Part shown: positions 5,278 to 5,755 of the stretch, piece by piece
Layout of the letters: each line of letters starts with the position of its first letter
Position numbering within the stretch: the stretch's first letter is position 1
Assembly (NCBI GenBank): GCA_027069385.1
Contig: JALXER010000198.1
Location: 1-5,755, forward strand
Source: Paracoccaceae bacterium
GTDB taxonomy: Bacteria > Pseudomonadota > Alphaproteobacteria > Rhodobacterales > Rhodobacteraceae
DNA: 5,755 nt
Direction: 5' to 3'
The notes under the pieces: generated by a model
The model's input: only the letters and a program-made list of their open reading frames with translations
What the model was told of the DNA's origin: nothing
Database searches by the model: none
Made by a program: the position numbers and the translations under genes

Positions 5278-5739
5278 TTACTGCTTATGCCATTTGGTCC
5301 CCTCGTTATCAACGACAGTGCTTTGGTCTACGATCTGCAAAACCGAAGTATCATTTTGCTGAAAGGTCTGTGTTTGCCCGTTTACCACAAAGGTAATATT
5401 GGTATTGGTACTTACCAAAATACTTCCCGGTGCACCCTGTTGGGCCTGAAAGGTGCCGGTTAATTGAGTATAGACAATATTCTGCCCGTTCGTGTCGTTA
5501 TATTGTATCGTTCCGCTGCCTTCAAAAGAGCCGTCGGATTTATACTCTACGGTAAGATTGGCAAGCCCTTGCTGTTGCGTGCCCTCGCCAATAGTCACCA
5601 TGGCTGGTTCAGACACCCATGTGCCAACCAGATAGGCCTTGGGGTCGGTGCCCTGTTGCTGATCCGTGGCAGTGCGGCCCCCTTGTGCAAGTATCGGCCC
5701 GAGTTCGGGCACGGTGCTTGCCTTTTCCCAGTTGGCCAT
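5278..5739 (-). CDS. Uncharacterised Asn/Gln/Thr-rich protein, lipocalin-like segment
   Basis: A 153-residue frame of unknown function. From residue 37 the pattern LVGTWVSEP, then VEYKSDGSFEGSGTIQY, resembles the opening strands of lipocalin-like beta-barrel domains; this is recognition by eye and weak. The rest alternates polar and hydrophobic residues (ITFVVNGQTQTFQQND, SVLQIVDQSTVV), as expected of beta-strands. There is no cysteine, transmembrane segment or signal peptide after the chosen ATG. The frame stays open to the window edge (VWQEG precedes the ATG), so the true start may lie outside, possibly with an export signal. The ATG at 5739 has AGGA only 4 bases upstream. Base composition is visibly less GC-rich than in purM, which may point to transfer or relaxed constraint. 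A strong terminator follows, and the reading frame is intact, so the gene is probably real. Confidence 0.65.
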   Translation of the reverse strand: MANWEKASTVPELGPILAQGGRTATDQQQGTDPKAYLVGTWVSEPAMVTIGEGTQQQGLANLTVEYKSDGSFEGSGTIQYNDTNGQNIVYTQLTGTFQAQQGAPGSILVSTNTNITFVVNGQTQTFQQNDTSVLQIVDQSTVVDNEGTKWHKQ

Positions 5740-5755
5740 GCCTTCCTGCCAGACC

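Noticed and set aside
5205..5463. Plus-strand short frames near the purM upstream terminator
   Set aside because: They cross the terminator hairpin and run antisense to the gene at 5278-5739; no ribosome binding site or motif supports them.

Overview
The window looks like GC-rich alphaproteobacterial chromosome, probably Rhodobacterales. I infer this from the codon bias, the gene set and the short GTAG-headed palindromes, not from any database search. It carries six recognisable genes and one unrecognised one, and housekeeping metabolism dominates.

Left part (1-358): no convincing gene. It opens with a perfect 34-bp inverted repeat around a 2-base centre (1-70), followed by two smaller hairpins (74-92 and 181-206), and then the ndk leader. 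The palindrome starts exactly at base 1, so it may be a real cruciform-forming element cut by the window or a fold-back artefact at a contig end.

ndk block (359-2134): ndk (nucleoside diphosphate kinase, + strand) converges on a minus-strand pair, a Lys1-like saccharopine dehydrogenase followed by a small TfoX C-terminal-domain protein. The two stop codons of ndk and the TfoX gene share the palindrome TTAA. A strong intrinsic terminator for ndk lies inside the 3' coding part of the TfoX gene. The saccharopine dehydrogenase and TfoX frames overlap by 8 bases, which suggests coupled translation.

Middle (2135-3424): a 156-bp divergent spacer, then a plus-strand FAD flavoprotein resembling sulfide:quinone oxidoreductase. 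By eye it keeps two of the three cysteines typical of that family and has Arg in place of the middle one.

Repeat cluster (3425-3527): three near-identical 24-base palindromes with a GTAG/CTAC head, two direct and one inverted, lie between the flavoprotein and purN. They look like REP/REPIN elements. One of them encodes part of the PurN C-terminus, and another supplies its stop codon.

Right part (3491-5739): a purMN operon on the minus strand (AIR synthetase then GAR formyltransferase, joined by an ATGA overlap), adjacent steps in early IMP synthesis. Upstream of it lies a gene for an Asn/Gln/Thr-rich, probably beta-sheet protein of unknown function, visibly less GC-rich than its neighbours. 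That gene ends in its own intrinsic terminator, so purMN is probably transcribed separately. I found no CRISPR array, tRNA, rRNA, transposase or phage gene. Nothing here amounts to a clear new multi-gene system; the best leads are the repeat-encoded PurN tail, the terminal palindrome and the atypical flavoprotein.
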